Assembly: GCF_002195995.1 (NCBI RefSeq) | Contig: NZ_NHON01000025.1 | Location: 1 to 64,000, forward strand | Length of the DNA: 64,000 nt | From: Inquilinus limosus | Lineage (GTDB): Bacteria; Pseudomonadota; Alphaproteobacteria; DSM-16000; Inquilinaceae | Direction of reading: 5' to 3' | In this document: positions 16,714 to 25,447 of the stretch, one piece after another | How positions within the stretch are numbered: the first letter of the stretch is position 1 | Layout of the letters: every line of letters starts with the position of its first letter | Position numbers and translations under genes: made by a program | The notes under the pieces: generated by a model | Database searches by the model: none | What the model was told of the DNA's origin: nothing | What the model saw: only the letters and a program-made list of their open reading frames with translations

Positions 16714-16742
16714 TTGACTCGGGCGCCGGTCATGCCTATAAC
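16714..16742 (+). promoter_or_regulatory. Strong sigma-70 type promoter of rpmH
   Basis: TTGACT at 16714-16719 and TATAAC at 16737-16742 are separated by exactly 17 nt, close to the consensus. They lie 55 nt before the rpmH start. This is the clearest housekeeping promoter in the window and fits the high expression needed for a ribosomal protein. Confidence 0.75.
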
Positions 16743-16796
16743 CCGCGACCGTTTTGCGTCCGGAAGGGCGCAGTTGAGCCATCCGGAGTTCAGACC

Positions 16797-16931
16797 GTGA
16801 AGAGAACCTATCAGCCGAGCAAGCTGGTGCGTAAGCGCCGCCACGGCTTCCGCGCCCGCATGGAGACCGTCGGTGGTCGCCGCGTGCTGTCCAATCGTCG
16901 TGCCAAGGGCCGGAAGCGCCTCTCCGCTTAA
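16797..16931 (+). CDS. rpmH: 50S ribosomal protein L34
   Basis: A 44-residue, highly basic protein of standard L34 length. The sequence [20 protein letters not shown] and the end GRKRLSA are invariant L34 features. Translation must start at the GTG at 16797; no in-frame ATG gives the full N-terminus. L34 binds domain I of 23S rRNA in the large subunit. It leads the classic rpmH-rnpA-yidD-yidC order, and rnpA starts 33 nt after its stop. Confidence 0.98.
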   Translation: MKRTYQPSKLVRKRRHGFRARMETVGGRRVLSNRRAKGRKRLSA

Positions 16932-16964
16932 CCGGCTCTCGGCTTTCGCGGCCGGGGTGACCGG

Positions 16965-17390
16965 ATGCGCGTCCGCCTTGACGATCCTTCCCTGATCCGC
17001 CTCGGCCGGCTGAAGAAGCGGGCCGAGTTTTTGGCCGTGGCCGGCACCCGCCGCAAATGGGCGCAGCCGGGCGTGATCGTGCAGCTGCGCCGCTGGGACC
17101 AGGCCGGGACCGACGCCGAGGCGACGGCCGGTTGCGACCTGCGCGTCGGCTACACCGCCAGCCGCAAGGTCGGCAACTCGGTCGCCCGCAACCGGGCGCG
17201 CCGGCGCCTGCGCGCCGCTGCGGCCGAGGTGCTGGGCCGCCGGGCCGCGCCGGGCCTCGACCTGGTGCTGATCGCCCGCGGCGAGACCATCACCCGTCCC
17301 TTCGCCGACCTGGTCGCCGATCTCGACCGCGCGCTGCAGAAGCTGGGGGCCGTGCGCCCGGCCGCGGAGGCCGGAGGGGCCGCGGCATGA
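16965..17390 (+). CDS. rnpA: Ribonuclease P protein component
   Basis: A 141-residue RNase P protein. It binds the catalytic RNA and helps cleave tRNA 5' leaders. The conserved RNR block is present ([17 protein letters not shown]), preceded by [11 protein letters not shown], and the start of the fold is [18 protein letters not shown]. The gene lies between rpmH and yidD, the universal bacterial arrangement. Its last codons overlap the yidD start by 4 nt (ATGA), which couples translation of the two. Confidence 0.96.
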   Translation: MRVRLDDPSLIRLGRLKKRAEFLAVAGTRRKWAQPGVIVQLRRWDQAGTDAEATAGCDLRVGYTASRKVGNSVARNRARRRLRAAAAEVLGRRAAPGLDLVLIARGETITRPFADLVADLDRALQKLGAVRPAAEAGGAAA

Positions 17391-17677
17391 GCCCGCTGGC
17401 CCATGCGATGCGCGCCCTGGTGATCGGCTACCGCTACAGCCTGTCGGCGCTGATCGGACGCCAGTGCCGGTTCGCGCCCACTTGCTCCGCATACGCGATA
17501 GAGGCTATTGAGCGGCACGGTGCGATCGCCGGGGGCTGGCTGGCCCTGCGGCGCATCGCGCGTTGCCACCCCTGGGGTGGGTCGGGGTATGACCCCGTGC
17601 CCGACACCCTGACCAAGGATGCCGGTGGATCCGGCCGCGACGCCTGCTGCGGCGCGGCCCGGTCCACCGACCAATAA
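17387..17677 (+). CDS. yidD: Membrane protein insertion efficiency factor YidD
   Basis: A 96-residue protein of the YidD family, which sits at the inner membrane near YidC and aids membrane protein insertion. The signature is intact: [20 protein letters not shown], then [18 protein letters not shown] and [17 protein letters not shown]. The ATG at 17387 overlaps the rnpA stop. Compared with the common 70-85 residues, it has a short C-terminal extension with a Cys-Cys pair ([13 protein letters not shown]), which is unusual and of unknown use. The yidC gene follows after 62 nt. Confidence 0.94.
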   Translation: MSPLAHAMRALVIGYRYSLSALIGRQCRFAPTCSAYAIEAIERHGAIAGGWLALRRIARCHPWGGSGYDPVPDTLTKDAGGSGRDACCGAARSTDQ

Positions 17678-17739
17678 ACGCACGACTGACCGGCCGGCCA
17701 GATTAGACAGGCAGGGGCCGGGACCGGAGCCCTGATGCG

Positions 17740-19563
17740 ATGACCGACCAGAAGAACCTGATCCTGGCGATCGCCCTTTCGCTGGCCATCCTTCTCGGCT
17801 TCCAGTTCCTGTTCCCGGCGCCGAAGCCCACCACGCCGTCGGGACAGCAGCAGACCACCACCGCCGCCACCACCTCGACCGCCTCGCCCCAGGCCCCGAC
17901 CACGGTCGGCGGCGCGGCGCAGGCGCCGATGGACCGCGCCCAGGCGCTGGCCCAGTCCCAGCGGGTCAAGATCGAGGCGCCGCGCGTGCACGGCTCGATC
18001 AACCTGACCGGCGGCCGGATCGACGACGTCACCCTGCGCGACTACCGCGAGACGGTGGACCCGAACAGCCCCGAGATCGTGCTGCTGACGCCGCTGGGCG
18101 GCCCCTCGGCCTATTACGCCGATTACGGCTGGGCCCCGGCCGACGTCTCGGTCCAGGTCCCCGGCGCCGGCACGGTGTGGACCGCCGACCGCGACACGCT
18201 GACCGCGGACGCGCCGGTGACGCTGAGCTGGGACAACGGCCAGGGGCTGGTGTTCAAGCGCACCATCTCGATCGACGCCAACTACATGTTCACGGTGGTG
18301 CAGAGCGTCGTGAACAACACCGACAAGCCGGTGCAGCTGGCGCCATACGGCCGGGTGCTGCGCTTCGGCACGCCGGTGACCCAGGGCTACTACGTGCTGC
18401 ATGAAGGGCCCTACGGCGTGTTCAACGGCACGCTGGAGGAGAAGACCTATAAGGACATCCAGGACGACAAGGCGGTCAAGAACTCGACCACCGGCGGCTG
18501 GCTCGGCTTCACCGACAAGTACTGGCTGGCGGCGCTGATCCCGGACCAGGCGGTCAAGGTCGACACCCAGTTCCTGCACCAGTCGGACGGCGAAGGCCGG
18601 TACCTGGCGACCTACCAGGCCGACGCCATGACCGTGGCGCCGGGGCAGACTGTGGACTCGACCGGCCGGCTGTTCGCCGGCGCCAAGGAGGTCGACCTGA
18701 TCAGCAGCTATGCCGACACGCTGCACATCACCAAGTTCGACTTCGCCATCGATTTCGGCTGGTTCTGGTTCCTGACCAAGCCGTTCTTCAAGATTTTGGC
18801 GTGGATCCACAGCGTCGTCGGCAATTTCGGCCTGTCGATCATGATCTTCACCCTGGCGCTGAAGCTGCTGTTCTACCCGCTGGCGGACAAGTCCTACCGC
18901 TCGATGGCGAAGATGAAGGCGCTGCAGCCGGAGATGGTGAAGCTGCGCGAGCGCTTCGCCGACGACAAGGCCAAGCAGCAGCAGGAGCTGATGGCGCTGT
19001 ACAAGCGCGAGAAGGTCAACCCGGCTGCCGGCTGCCTGCCGATCCTGATCCAGATCCCGGTGTTCTTCGCCCTCTACAAGGTGCTGCTGGTCACCATCGA
19101 GATGCGGCACGCGCCGTTCTTCGGCTGGATGCACGACCTGTCGGCGCCCGACCCGACCACGGTGTTCAACCTGTTCGGCCTGATCCCGTGGACCCCGCCG
19201 GCGATGCTGATGATCGGGGCGGCGCCGATCATCATGGGCTTCACCATGTTCATGCAGCAGAAGCTGAACCCGGCGCCGGCCGACCCGGTCCAGGCCAAGG
19301 TGTTCATGGCGCTGCCGATCGTGTTCACCTTCATGCTGGCGCATTTCCCGGTCGGCCTGGTGGTCTACTGGGCGTGGAACAACACGCTGACGATCCTGCA
19401 GCAGTGGTCGATCATGAAGCGCATGCATGTGAAGATCTCGGGCGGGGTCGAGGAAGGCGCCGAATCGCCGGTCGCCCTGCCGCCCTCGGTCGCCCGCAAG
19501 AAGAACGGCAATGGCGACGCCAAGGCGCCCGCCAACCGCAAGCCGGCGGGCCGCAAGGGGTGA
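17740..19563 (+). CDS. yidC: Membrane protein insertase YidC
   Basis: A 607-residue Gram-negative type YidC that inserts and folds inner-membrane proteins with or without SecYEG. The first helix (about 7-23, LILAIALSLAILLGFQFLF) precedes a Thr/Ala-rich linker and a large periplasmic beta domain (about 65-345). The core of five conserved helices starts near 350 (FGWFWFLTKPFF). The conserved SYRSMAKMKALQPEM cytoplasmic loop and GCLPILIQIPVFFALYKVL helix are clear. The C-terminus is basic and Lys-rich, as usual. It overlaps the yihA GTG start by 4 nt. Confidence 0.97.
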   Translation: MTDQKNLILAIALSLAILLGFQFLFPAPKPTTPSGQQQTTTAATTSTASPQAPTTVGGAAQAPMDRAQALAQSQRVKIEAPRVHGSINLTGGRIDDVTLRDYRETVDPNSPEIVLLTPLGGPSAYYADYGWAPADVSVQVPGAGTVWTADRDTLTADAPVTLSWDNGQGLVFKRTISIDANYMFTVVQSVVNNTDKPVQLAPYGRVLRFGTPVTQGYYVLHEGPYGVFNGTLEEKTYKDIQDDKAVKNSTTGGWLGFTDKYWLAALIPDQAVKVDTQFLHQSDGEGRYLATYQADAMTVAPGQTVDSTGRLFAGAKEVDLISSYADTLHITKFDFAIDFGWFWFLTKPFFKILAWIHSVVGNFGLSIMIFTLALKLLFYPLADKSYRSMAKMKALQPEMVKLRERFADDKAKQQQELMALYKREKVNPAAGCLPILIQIPVFFALYKVLLVTIEMRHAPFFGWMHDLSAPDPTTVFNLFGLIPWTPPAMLMIGAAPIIMGFTMFMQQKLNPAPADPVQAKVFMALPIVFTFMLAHFPVGLVVYWAWNNTLTILQQWSIMKRMHVKISGGVEEGAESPVALPPSVARKKNGNGDAKAPANRKPAGRKG

Positions 19564-20222
19564 CCGACGCGCAGGCGACCGGCGCGGACGCGTACGGACC
19601 GGAGGCGATCGAGGCGGGGCGGCTGCTGTTCGCGCAGGAATGCCGCTTCACCTGGGGCTCGGCCGCGCTGTCCGACCTGCCGCCCGCGGGCCTGCCGGAG
19701 ATCGCCTTTGCCGGCCGTTCCAATGTCGGCAAGTCCAGCCTGGTCAACGCCCTGACCGGGCGGAAGACCCTGGCCCGCACCAGCCACACCCCGGGCCGCA
19801 CCCAGCAGCTCAACTTCTTCGACCTCGGCGGCCGGCTGGCGCTGGTCGACCTGCCGGGCTACGGCTACGCCAAGGTGTCGAAGACGCTGTCCCAGGGCTG
19901 GACCGACACGCTGAAGGGCTATCTGCGCGGCCGGGCGACGCTGCGTCGGGCCCTGGTGCTGATCGACGGCCGGCACGGCATCAAGGAGTCGGACGCCGAG
20001 ATCCTGAAGCTGCTCGACGACACCGCCGTGGCCACCCAGGTGGTGCTGACCAAGATGGACAAGGTCGGCAAGGGCGAGCGCGAGCGCCGGATCCCGGAGG
20101 TCGAGGCGGCGCTGAAGCGCCACCCGGCGGCCTTCCCCAAGGTGATGCTGACCAGCAGCGACAAGGGCGAGGGCATCGCCGAGCTGCGCGCCTTCCTGAC
20201 CGAGATCGCGAAGAACGGATAA
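19560..20222 (+). CDS. yihA: Ribosome biogenesis GTPase YihA/EngB
   Basis: A 220-residue GTPase needed for large ribosomal subunit assembly. G1 is [10 protein letters not shown] (about 52-61), the G2 threonine lies in [11 protein letters not shown]3 is DLPGYG, and G4 is TKMD; all are intact. The GTG at 19560 overlaps the yidC stop (GTGA), giving translational coupling, and is the best start because it is the first in-frame codon after yidC. The gene order yidC-yihA-argB is common in alphaproteobacteria. A type B palindromic repeat follows the stop by 30 nt. Confidence 0.94.
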   Translation: MTDAQATGADAYGPEAIEAGRLLFAQECRFTWGSAALSDLPPAGLPEIAFAGRSNVGKSSLVNALTGRKTLARTSHTPGRTQQLNFFDLGGRLALVDLPGYGYAKVSKTLSQGWTDTLKGYLRGRATLRRALVLIDGRHGIKESDAEILKLLDDTAVATQVVLTKMDKVGKGERERRIPEVEAALKRHPAAFPKVMLTSSDKGEGIAELRAFLTEIAKNG

Positions 20223-20251
20223 ACCGGGGCCGATTCCGGGTTTCCCAGACC

Positions 20252-20336
20252 GTCATTGCGAGCGCAGCGAAGCAATCCAGGGGCCGCTCGCACCGGCCCC
20301 TGGATTGCTTCGTCGGCTTCGCCTCCTCGCAATGAC
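20252..20336. repeat. Dispersed palindromic intergenic repeat, type B copy 1
   Basis: The element runs from GTCATTGCGAG to CTCGCAATGAC, with AAGCAATCCAGGGGCC and GGCCCCTGGATTGCTT facing each other about a short spacer. Nearly the same sequence occurs at 36661-36743 and 61601-61686. It lies between yihA and argB, which are transcribed in the same direction, so it may be carried in the mRNA as a hairpin. Confidence 0.85.
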
Positions 20337-20430
20337 GGTCTGGAGAGAAGGGCTTGTCTCCGCGGTTGATCGCGGCGGCGCGCTGGGGCATGAGAGGGGC
20401 GCCGGCAACCGCTCGCAGGATTCGAGCCCG

Positions 20431-21345
20431 ATGACCAAGCCCTTCGCCGCCCCGCCCAAGCTGCCCGCCGCCTCGCTCGACAAGGCCCAGACCCTGGTCG
20501 AGGCGCTGCCCTTCATGCGCCGCTACGCCGGCGCCACCTTCGTGATCAAGTATGGCGGCAACGCCATGGGCGACGACTCGCTGACCGAGAGCTTCGCCCG
20601 CGACGTGGTGCTGCTGAAGCAGGTCGGCATCAACCCGGTGGTGGTGCATGGCGGCGGCCCGCAGATCGGCGCGATGCTGGAGCGGCTGCAGATCAAGTCG
20701 GAATTCGTCGACGGGCTGCGCGTCACCGACCGCAACACCGTCGACGTGGTCGAGATGGTGCTGTCCGGCAACATCAACAAGCAGATCGTCTCGGCCATCC
20801 AGGCGGTGGGCGGCAAGGCCGTCGGCGTCTCCGGCAAGGATGGCGGCCTGATCTCGGCCCGCAAGCTGCAGCGCACCAAGCGCGACCCCGACAGCAACAT
20901 CGAGCGCATCCTCGACCTCGGCTTCGTCGGCGAGCCGGCGGCGGTGAACCCGGAGATCCTCGAGGCGTTCGAGGACAGCGACTTCATCCCGGTGATCGCG
21001 CCGATCGGCGTCGGCCCGCGGGGCGAGAGCTACAACATCAACGCCGACACCGCGGCCGGGGCCATCGCCGCGGCGCTGAACGCCACCCGCTTCTTCCTGC
21101 TGACCGACGTCGCCGGCGTGCTGGACAAGGAGAAGACGCTGATCCAGGAGCTGCCGCTGGCCCGGGCGCGCGAGCTGATGACCGACGGCACCATCTCCGG
21201 CGGCATGATCCCGAAGCTGGAGACCTGCATCTCGGCGGTCGACCAGGGGGTCGAGGGCGCGGTGATCATGGACGGCCGCATTCCGCATGCCGTGCTGCTC
21301 GAGGTCTTCACCGAAGGCGGCATCGGCACGCTGATCCGGGCGTAA
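20431..21345 (+). CDS. argB: Acetylglutamate kinase
   Basis: A 304-residue cytoplasmic enzyme that phosphorylates N-acetylglutamate in arginine biosynthesis. The nucleotide-binding KYGGNAMGD and [10 protein letters not shown] motifs, the substrate-binding [13 protein letters not shown] region and the C-terminal [14 protein letters not shown] with catalytic Lys are all present. The long N-terminal helix (about 1-30) is the type found in arginine-sensitive hexameric ArgB, so feedback inhibition by arginine is likely. The ATG at 20431 is the first giving that helix. It is separated from yihA by a type B repeat. Confidence 0.96.
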   Translation: MTKPFAAPPKLPAASLDKAQTLVEALPFMRRYAGATFVIKYGGNAMGDDSLTESFARDVVLLKQVGINPVVVHGGGPQIGAMLERLQIKSEFVDGLRVTDRNTVDVVEMVLSGNINKQIVSAIQAVGGKAVGVSGKDGGLISARKLQRTKRDPDSNIERILDLGFVGEPAAVNPEILEAFEDSDFIPVIAPIGVGPRGESYNINADTAAGAIAAALNATRFFLLTDVAGVLDKEKTLIQELPLARARELMTDGTISGGMIPKLETCISAVDQGVEGAVIMDGRIPHAVLLEVFTEGGIGTLIRA

Positions 21346-21371
21346 GGCCGGCGGCCCATAGGGGTTTCCTC

Positions 21372-21460
21372 GTCATGGCGAGCCCCGAAGGGGCGTGGCC
21401 ATCCAGGGGCGGCTCGCACCGGCCCCTGGATGGCCACGTCGCTGCGCTCCTCGCCATGAC
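21372..21460. repeat. Dispersed palindromic intergenic repeat, type C copy 2
   Basis: Begins GTCATGGCGAG and ends CTCGCCATGAC, with GTGGCCATCCAGGGGC opposite GCCCCTGGATGGCCAC. It matches 57322-57410 closely and has a shortened relative at 7971-8017. It lies in the convergent gap between argB and the amidohydrolase gene. Confidence 0.85.
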
Positions 21461-21483
21461 GGATCATGGGTCTTGGCCTGCGA

Positions 21484-22719
21484 CTACACCTGCGCCCCCA
21501 CCAGCCCGGCCACCACGTCCAGCAGCACCTCGGCGCCGGCGGCCAGCTGCTCCGGCGCGGTGAACTCGGCCGGGTTGTGGCTGATGCCGCCGCGGCTGGG
21601 CACGAAGATCATCGCCGACGGCGCGATCCGGGCGATCATCTGGGCGTCGTGCCCGGCGCCGGAGGTCATGCGGCGCCAGCGATGGCCGCGCCGCTCCGCC
21701 GCCTCGGCCACCCGCCGCACCAGCGCCGGGTCGAACCGCACCGGCTCGAACCGGGCCAGCCGCTCGGCCGCGACCTCCACCCCCTCCGCCGCCGCCAGCG
21801 TCTCGAGATAGCCGGCCAGCGCCGCCTCGGCCGCCTGCAGCCGGCCTTCGTCCGGGTCGCGCAGATCGACGGTGAACACGGCGCGGGACGGGATGACGTT
21901 GATCGCGTCCGGCTCCAGCCGCAGCGACCCGACGGTCGCAAGGGTTCCGGCATTGGCCCCGGCCACCCGGTCGCGCAGATGGGCGATGACGCGGGCGGCG
22001 GCCAGGCCGGCGTCGCGGCGGGCGGCGATCGGCGTGGTGCCGGCATGGTTGGCGGCGCCGGTGATGCTGACGCGCTGCCAGGAGATGCCCTGCAGCGAAT
22101 CGACGGCGCCGATCGCCAGCCCCTCTGCCTCCAGCACCGGGCCCTGCTCGATGTGCAGCTCCAGGTAGCAGGCCGGGCGGATCGATCCGGGCGCCATCTC
22201 GCCGGCATAGCCGATCCGGGCCAGCTCCTCGCCCAGCACGGCGCCGTCGGTGCCGACCGTGGCCAGGGCGGCGTCCAGCTCCAGCCCGCCGGCATGGACC
22301 AGCGACCCCATCATGTCGGGCTGGAAGCGCACCCCCTCCTCATTGGTGAAGGCGGCGACCGCCACCGGCCGCGACGGCGCGATGCCGGCCGCCCGCAGCG
22401 CCTCGGCCACCGCCAGCCCGGCGAGGACGCCATAGCAGCCGTCATAGATGCCGGCGTCGATCACCGTGTCGATGTGCGATCCGATCATCACCGGGGCGGC
22501 ATCGCCCGCGGCCGGCCACAGGCCGAAGATGTTGCCGATGCGGTCGACCCGCACCTCCAGCCCGGCCTCGCGCATCCAGCTCGCCAGCAGGTCGCGGCCT
22601 GCGTGGTCGGCGTCGGTCAGCGCCAGCCGGGTCGGCCCGCCGGACGGGCCGCGGCCGATGGCGCCCAGGCGCTGCAGCCGGTCGATCAGGCGGGCATGGT
22701 CGAGGACAGGGGCGGTCAT
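21484..22719 (-). CDS. M20-family amidohydrolase (carbamoylase/allantoate type)
   Basis: A 411-residue zinc-dependent hydrolase of the hydantoinase/carbamoylase subfamily. Metal ligands are visible: H82 in GSHIDT, D93 in YDG, E127-E128 in TNEEGVRF, a His in ELHIEQGP (about 190), and a late His in PSRGGISHNPAEFT (about 383). These are the marks of N-carbamoyl-L-amino-acid hydrolase or allantoate amidohydrolase, which split carbamoyl or ureido groups in pyrimidine, purine or hydantoin breakdown. The exact substrate cannot be fixed. It is divergent from the iron alcohol dehydrogenase gene and stands alone on this strand. Confidence 0.9.
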   Translation of the reverse strand: MTAPVLDHARLIDRLQRLGAIGRGPSGGPTRLALTDADHAGRDLLASWMREAGLEVRVDRIGNIFGLWPAAGDAAPVMIGSHIDTVIDAGIYDGCYGVLAGLAVAEALRAAGIAPSRPVAVAAFTNEEGVRFQPDMMGSLVHAGGLELDAALATVGTDGAVLGEELARIGYAGEMAPGSIRPACYLELHIEQGPVLEAEGLAIGAVDSLQGISWQRVSITGAANHAGTTPIAARRDAGLAAARVIAHLRDRVAGANAGTLATVGSLRLEPDAINVIPSRAVFTVDLRDPDEGRLQAAEAALAGYLETLAAAEGVEVAAERLARFEPVRFDPALVRRVAEAAERRGHRWRRMTSGAGHDAQMIARIAPSAMIFVPSRGGISHNPAEFTAPEQLAAGAEVLLDVVAGLVGAQV

Positions 22720-22880
22720 GTCGGATCCCGGGTCGTTGCCGCGGCAGCATATCGCCGGCCCGGCTCGATCGGTTTGCGTATCCCGCGCCGCGGCGCAAAG
22801 CCTTTGCGCCGGCTTCCGGTGCCGGGCGGCATCCTCTAGGGTTCCCCGACTCCCAGAACGCCAAGCCGAGGACAGCGCCG

Positions 22881-24008
22881 ATGGCCGACACCATCACCTA
22901 TCTCACCACCACCCGCTTCGGGGCGGGCGCGGTCGAGCTGCTGCCGCAGGAGCTGGCGGAGCTCGGCATCGGCAAGCCGCTGCTGGTCACCGATCCCGGC
23001 ATCGCCCGGCTGCCTCTGCTCGACCGGGTGCGCCGGATGCTGCCGGCGGAGCACGCGCTGTTCACCGAGACGCCGGGCAACCCGACCGAGGCGGCGGTCG
23101 ACAAGGCGTTCGAGGTCTTCCGGCAGGGCGCCTGCGACGGGCTGGTCGCGCTCGGCGGCGGCTCGGCCATGGACCTGGCCAAGGCCGTGGCCCTGCGCGC
23201 CACCCATGCCGGGCAGCTGGCCGAATACGCGCTGATCGAGGGCGGCGCCGGCCGCATCGGCCCGGTGGCGCCGCTGGTGGCGATCCCGACCACCGCCGGC
23301 ACCGGCAGCGAGGTCGGGCGCGGCGCCCTGATCACCCTGCGCGACGGCCGCAAGCTGGCGCTGATCAGCGGCCATCTGATCCCCGCCCGCGCCATCTGCG
23401 ACCCGGAGCTGACGCTCGGCCTGCCGCCGCTCTTGACCGCCGCCACCGGCATGGATGCGCTGACCCATTGCATCGAGACCTTCCTGTCGCCCCGGTACAA
23501 CCCGCCGGCCGACGCCATCGCCCTGGACGGCGCCGCAAGGGCCATGACCTTCCTGCCGCGGGCGGTGGCCGATGGCGGCGACCGCGAGGCGCGGGCCGAG
23601 ATGATGATGGCGGCGCTGGAGGGTGGGCTGACCTTCCAGAAGGGGCTGGGCGCGGTGCACGGCCTGTCGCACGCGCTGGGCGCCATCCCCGACCCGGTGC
23701 TGCATCACGGCACGCTCAACGCCGTGATCCTGCCGGCGGTGCTGCGTTTCAACGCCCCGGCGGCGGCGGCGAAATATCCCCGGCTGGCCCTGGCGATGGG
23801 ATTGGCGGCGGAGGCCGACCTCGCCGCCGCGATCGAGAACCTCAATGTTCGCCTGGGCCTGCCGGGGAGCCTGCGGCAGATGGGCGTGACCGAGGCGCAT
23901 CGCGACCGCGCCGTCGCCGGGGCGCTGGCCGACCATTCCACCGCCAGCAACGCCCGGCCGGTGACCCGGTCGGATTACGAGGCGCTGTTCGACGCCGCGA
24001 TGGGCTGA
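22881..24008 (+). CDS. Iron-containing alcohol dehydrogenase
   Basis: A 375-residue group III NAD(P)-dependent dehydrogenase. The dinucleotide-binding GGGSAMDLAKAVAL motif lies at 92-105. The metal ligands are at the expected places: D192 and H196 (TGMDALTHCIE), H264 (GLSHALG) and H276 (HHGTLNA). These four bind Fe2+ in the family. The product oxidises alcohols or reduces aldehydes; family members range from lactaldehyde reductase to maleylacetate reductase, and the substrate here is unknown. The P1 peptidase gene starts 294 nt downstream, with two hairpins between. Confidence 0.92.
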   Translation: MADTITYLTTTRFGAGAVELLPQELAELGIGKPLLVTDPGIARLPLLDRVRRMLPAEHALFTETPGNPTEAAVDKAFEVFRQGACDGLVALGGGSAMDLAKAVALRATHAGQLAEYALIEGGAGRIGPVAPLVAIPTTAGTGSEVGRGALITLRDGRKLALISGHLIPARAICDPELTLGLPPLLTAATGMDALTHCIETFLSPRYNPPADAIALDGAARAMTFLPRAVADGGDREARAEMMMAALEGGLTFQKGLGAVHGLSHALGAIPDPVLHHGTLNAVILPAVLRFNAPAAAAKYPRLALAMGLAAEADLAAAIENLNVRLGLPGSLRQMGVTEAHRDRAVAGALADHSTASNARPVTRSDYEALFDAAMG

Positions 24009-24097
24009 AGGTGCCCCGACGCGCTCAGAGGAGCGCGCGGCGCTCATCGGATAGGCAATTTCCGGCTGCGGCCATCGGGCATGCAAAAAATTTCGGG

Positions 24098-24118
24098 GGG
24101 GTGGGAACCTCCCCTTTT
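24098..24118 (+). terminator. Candidate terminator after the alcohol dehydrogenase
   Basis: GGGGTGG (24098-24104) can pair with CCTCCCC (24108-24114), with one T-T mismatch and a GAA loop, followed by TTTT at 24115-24118. It is short but GC-rich and 90 nt after the stop. Confidence 0.45.
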
Positions 24119-24174
24119 GCGAGGCGTTCTACGATTGCACGTCCGCATCGTGCATGAACCTCCCTGTTCAACTC

Positions 24175-24205
24175 GGGCCGGCCATGGGGTCGGCCCGTTC
24201 TTTTT
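24175..24205 (+). terminator. Rho-independent terminator upstream of the P1 peptidase
   Basis: The stem GGGCCG (24175-24180) / CGGCCC (24191-24196) with a ten-base loop is followed by GTTCTTTTT. It lies 167 nt after the dehydrogenase stop and 57 nt after the preceding hairpin, so it could end either that transcript or a small RNA encoded in the gap. Confidence 0.6.
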
Positions 24206-24302
24206 GGGACCCCGCCTTCCACCCCATTCGGGGCGTAGATCGCGCCCGCGCGGCCTGCTACCCAGGCGCGGGGGAAAACCCCGACGTCACGGCGAGGGTG
24301 GG

Positions 24303-25391
24303 ATGGCGCGCGCGCGATTGCGGGATCTGGGTCTGTCGATCGGCACGCTGCCGCCCGGCCCGAAGAACGGCATCACCGATGTTCCCGGCGTGCTGGTCGG
24401 CCAGGTCACCCTGGTCGAAGAGACGCCGCACATCATCCGCACCGGCATCACCGCCATCGTGCCGCAGGACGGCGAGATCTGGCGCCGCAACCTGTTCGCC
24501 GCCGGCCATGTGCTGAACGGCAACAGCGAGGTCACCGGCCTGACCTGGATCAACGAGTTCGGCCTGCTGTGCGGCCCGCTGTCGCTGACCGGCACCTTCT
24601 CGATCGGCGCCGTGCATGAGGGCATGGTCGATGCCGAGGTGACGCTGGCCACCGGCGCCGACTTCAAGATGCCGCTGGTGTCCGAGACCTATGATGGCTG
24701 GCTGTCCGAGAGCGAGCATTTCGTGCTGCGGCCGCACCATGCGCTGGAGGCGCTGCGCCGTGCCACCGCCGACCCGGTGGCCGAGGGCTGCGCCGGCGGC
24801 GGTACCGGCACCAACGCGCATGAGTTCAAGGCCGGGACCGGCACCGCGTCGCGCATCGTCGCCCAGGGCGGCGAGAGCTGGACCGTCGGCATCCTGGTGC
24901 AGACCAATTACGGCGACCGCGACCGGCTGCTGCTGGACGGCGTGCCGGTCGGGCGTGAGATCCCGGTCACCGACGTGCCCAGCTGCTTCGCCCAACGCCG
25001 GGTCGAGGGGTCGATCCTGGTCGTGGTCGCCACCGACGCGCCCCTGTTCCCGCACCAGCTGAAGCGGCTGGCGCAACGTGCCGGCCTCGGCCTGGCCCGC
25101 TGCGGCGGGCTGGGCTGGCCGGGCAGTGGCGACGTGTTCATCGCCTTCTCCACCGGCAACGACCTCGGCCAGGCCACCGACACCAGCCGGGCGCAGCCCT
25201 TCGACAACCTGCGCATGCTGCCGGATTTCGCGCTGCAGCCGCTGATGGCGGCGGTGGTGGAGGGGACGGAGGAGGCGATCTGGAACTCGCTCTGCGCCGC
25301 CGAGACCACGCAGGGCCGCAACGGCCGGGTCAGCCACGCCTTGCCGATCGAGCGGCTGCCGGAGATCATGCGCCGCTACGGACGCACTTGA
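24303..25391 (+). CDS. P1 (S58) family peptidase, DmpA-type D-aminopeptidase
   Basis: A 362-residue N-terminal nucleophile hydrolase closer to DmpA of Ochrobactrum than the other P1 protein in this window. N-terminal LPPGPKNGITDVPGVLVGQVTL and the central TGTNAHEFKAGTGTASR are family marks. The expected autocleavage site is Gly-Ser in RVEGSILVVVATDAPLFP, with Ser as nucleophile, as in DmpA (Gly249-Ser250). DmpA enzymes release N-terminal amino acids, often D- or beta-residues, from short peptides. The ATG at 24303 is preferred because it starts the family N-terminus. It stands alone after a terminator-like hairpin; an SH3 protein follows 56 nt later. Confidence 0.88.
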   Translation: MARARLRDLGLSIGTLPPGPKNGITDVPGVLVGQVTLVEETPHIIRTGITAIVPQDGEIWRRNLFAAGHVLNGNSEVTGLTWINEFGLLCGPLSLTGTFSIGAVHEGMVDAEVTLATGADFKMPLVSETYDGWLSESEHFVLRPHHALEALRRATADPVAEGCAGGGTGTNAHEFKAGTGTASRIVAQGGESWTVGILVQTNYGDRDRLLLDGVPVGREIPVTDVPSCFAQRRVEGSILVVVATDAPLFPHQLKRLAQRAGLGLARCGGLGWPGSGDVFIAFSTGNDLGQATDTSRAQPFDNLRMLPDFALQPLMAAVVEGTEEAIWNSLCAAETTQGRNGRVSHALPIERLPEIMRRYGRT

Positions 25392-25447
25392 CGCGGCCGG
25401 CGCGCGGGATTCTTGTGGCGGCATCGACCGCCGCCAGTCGGAGCCCC

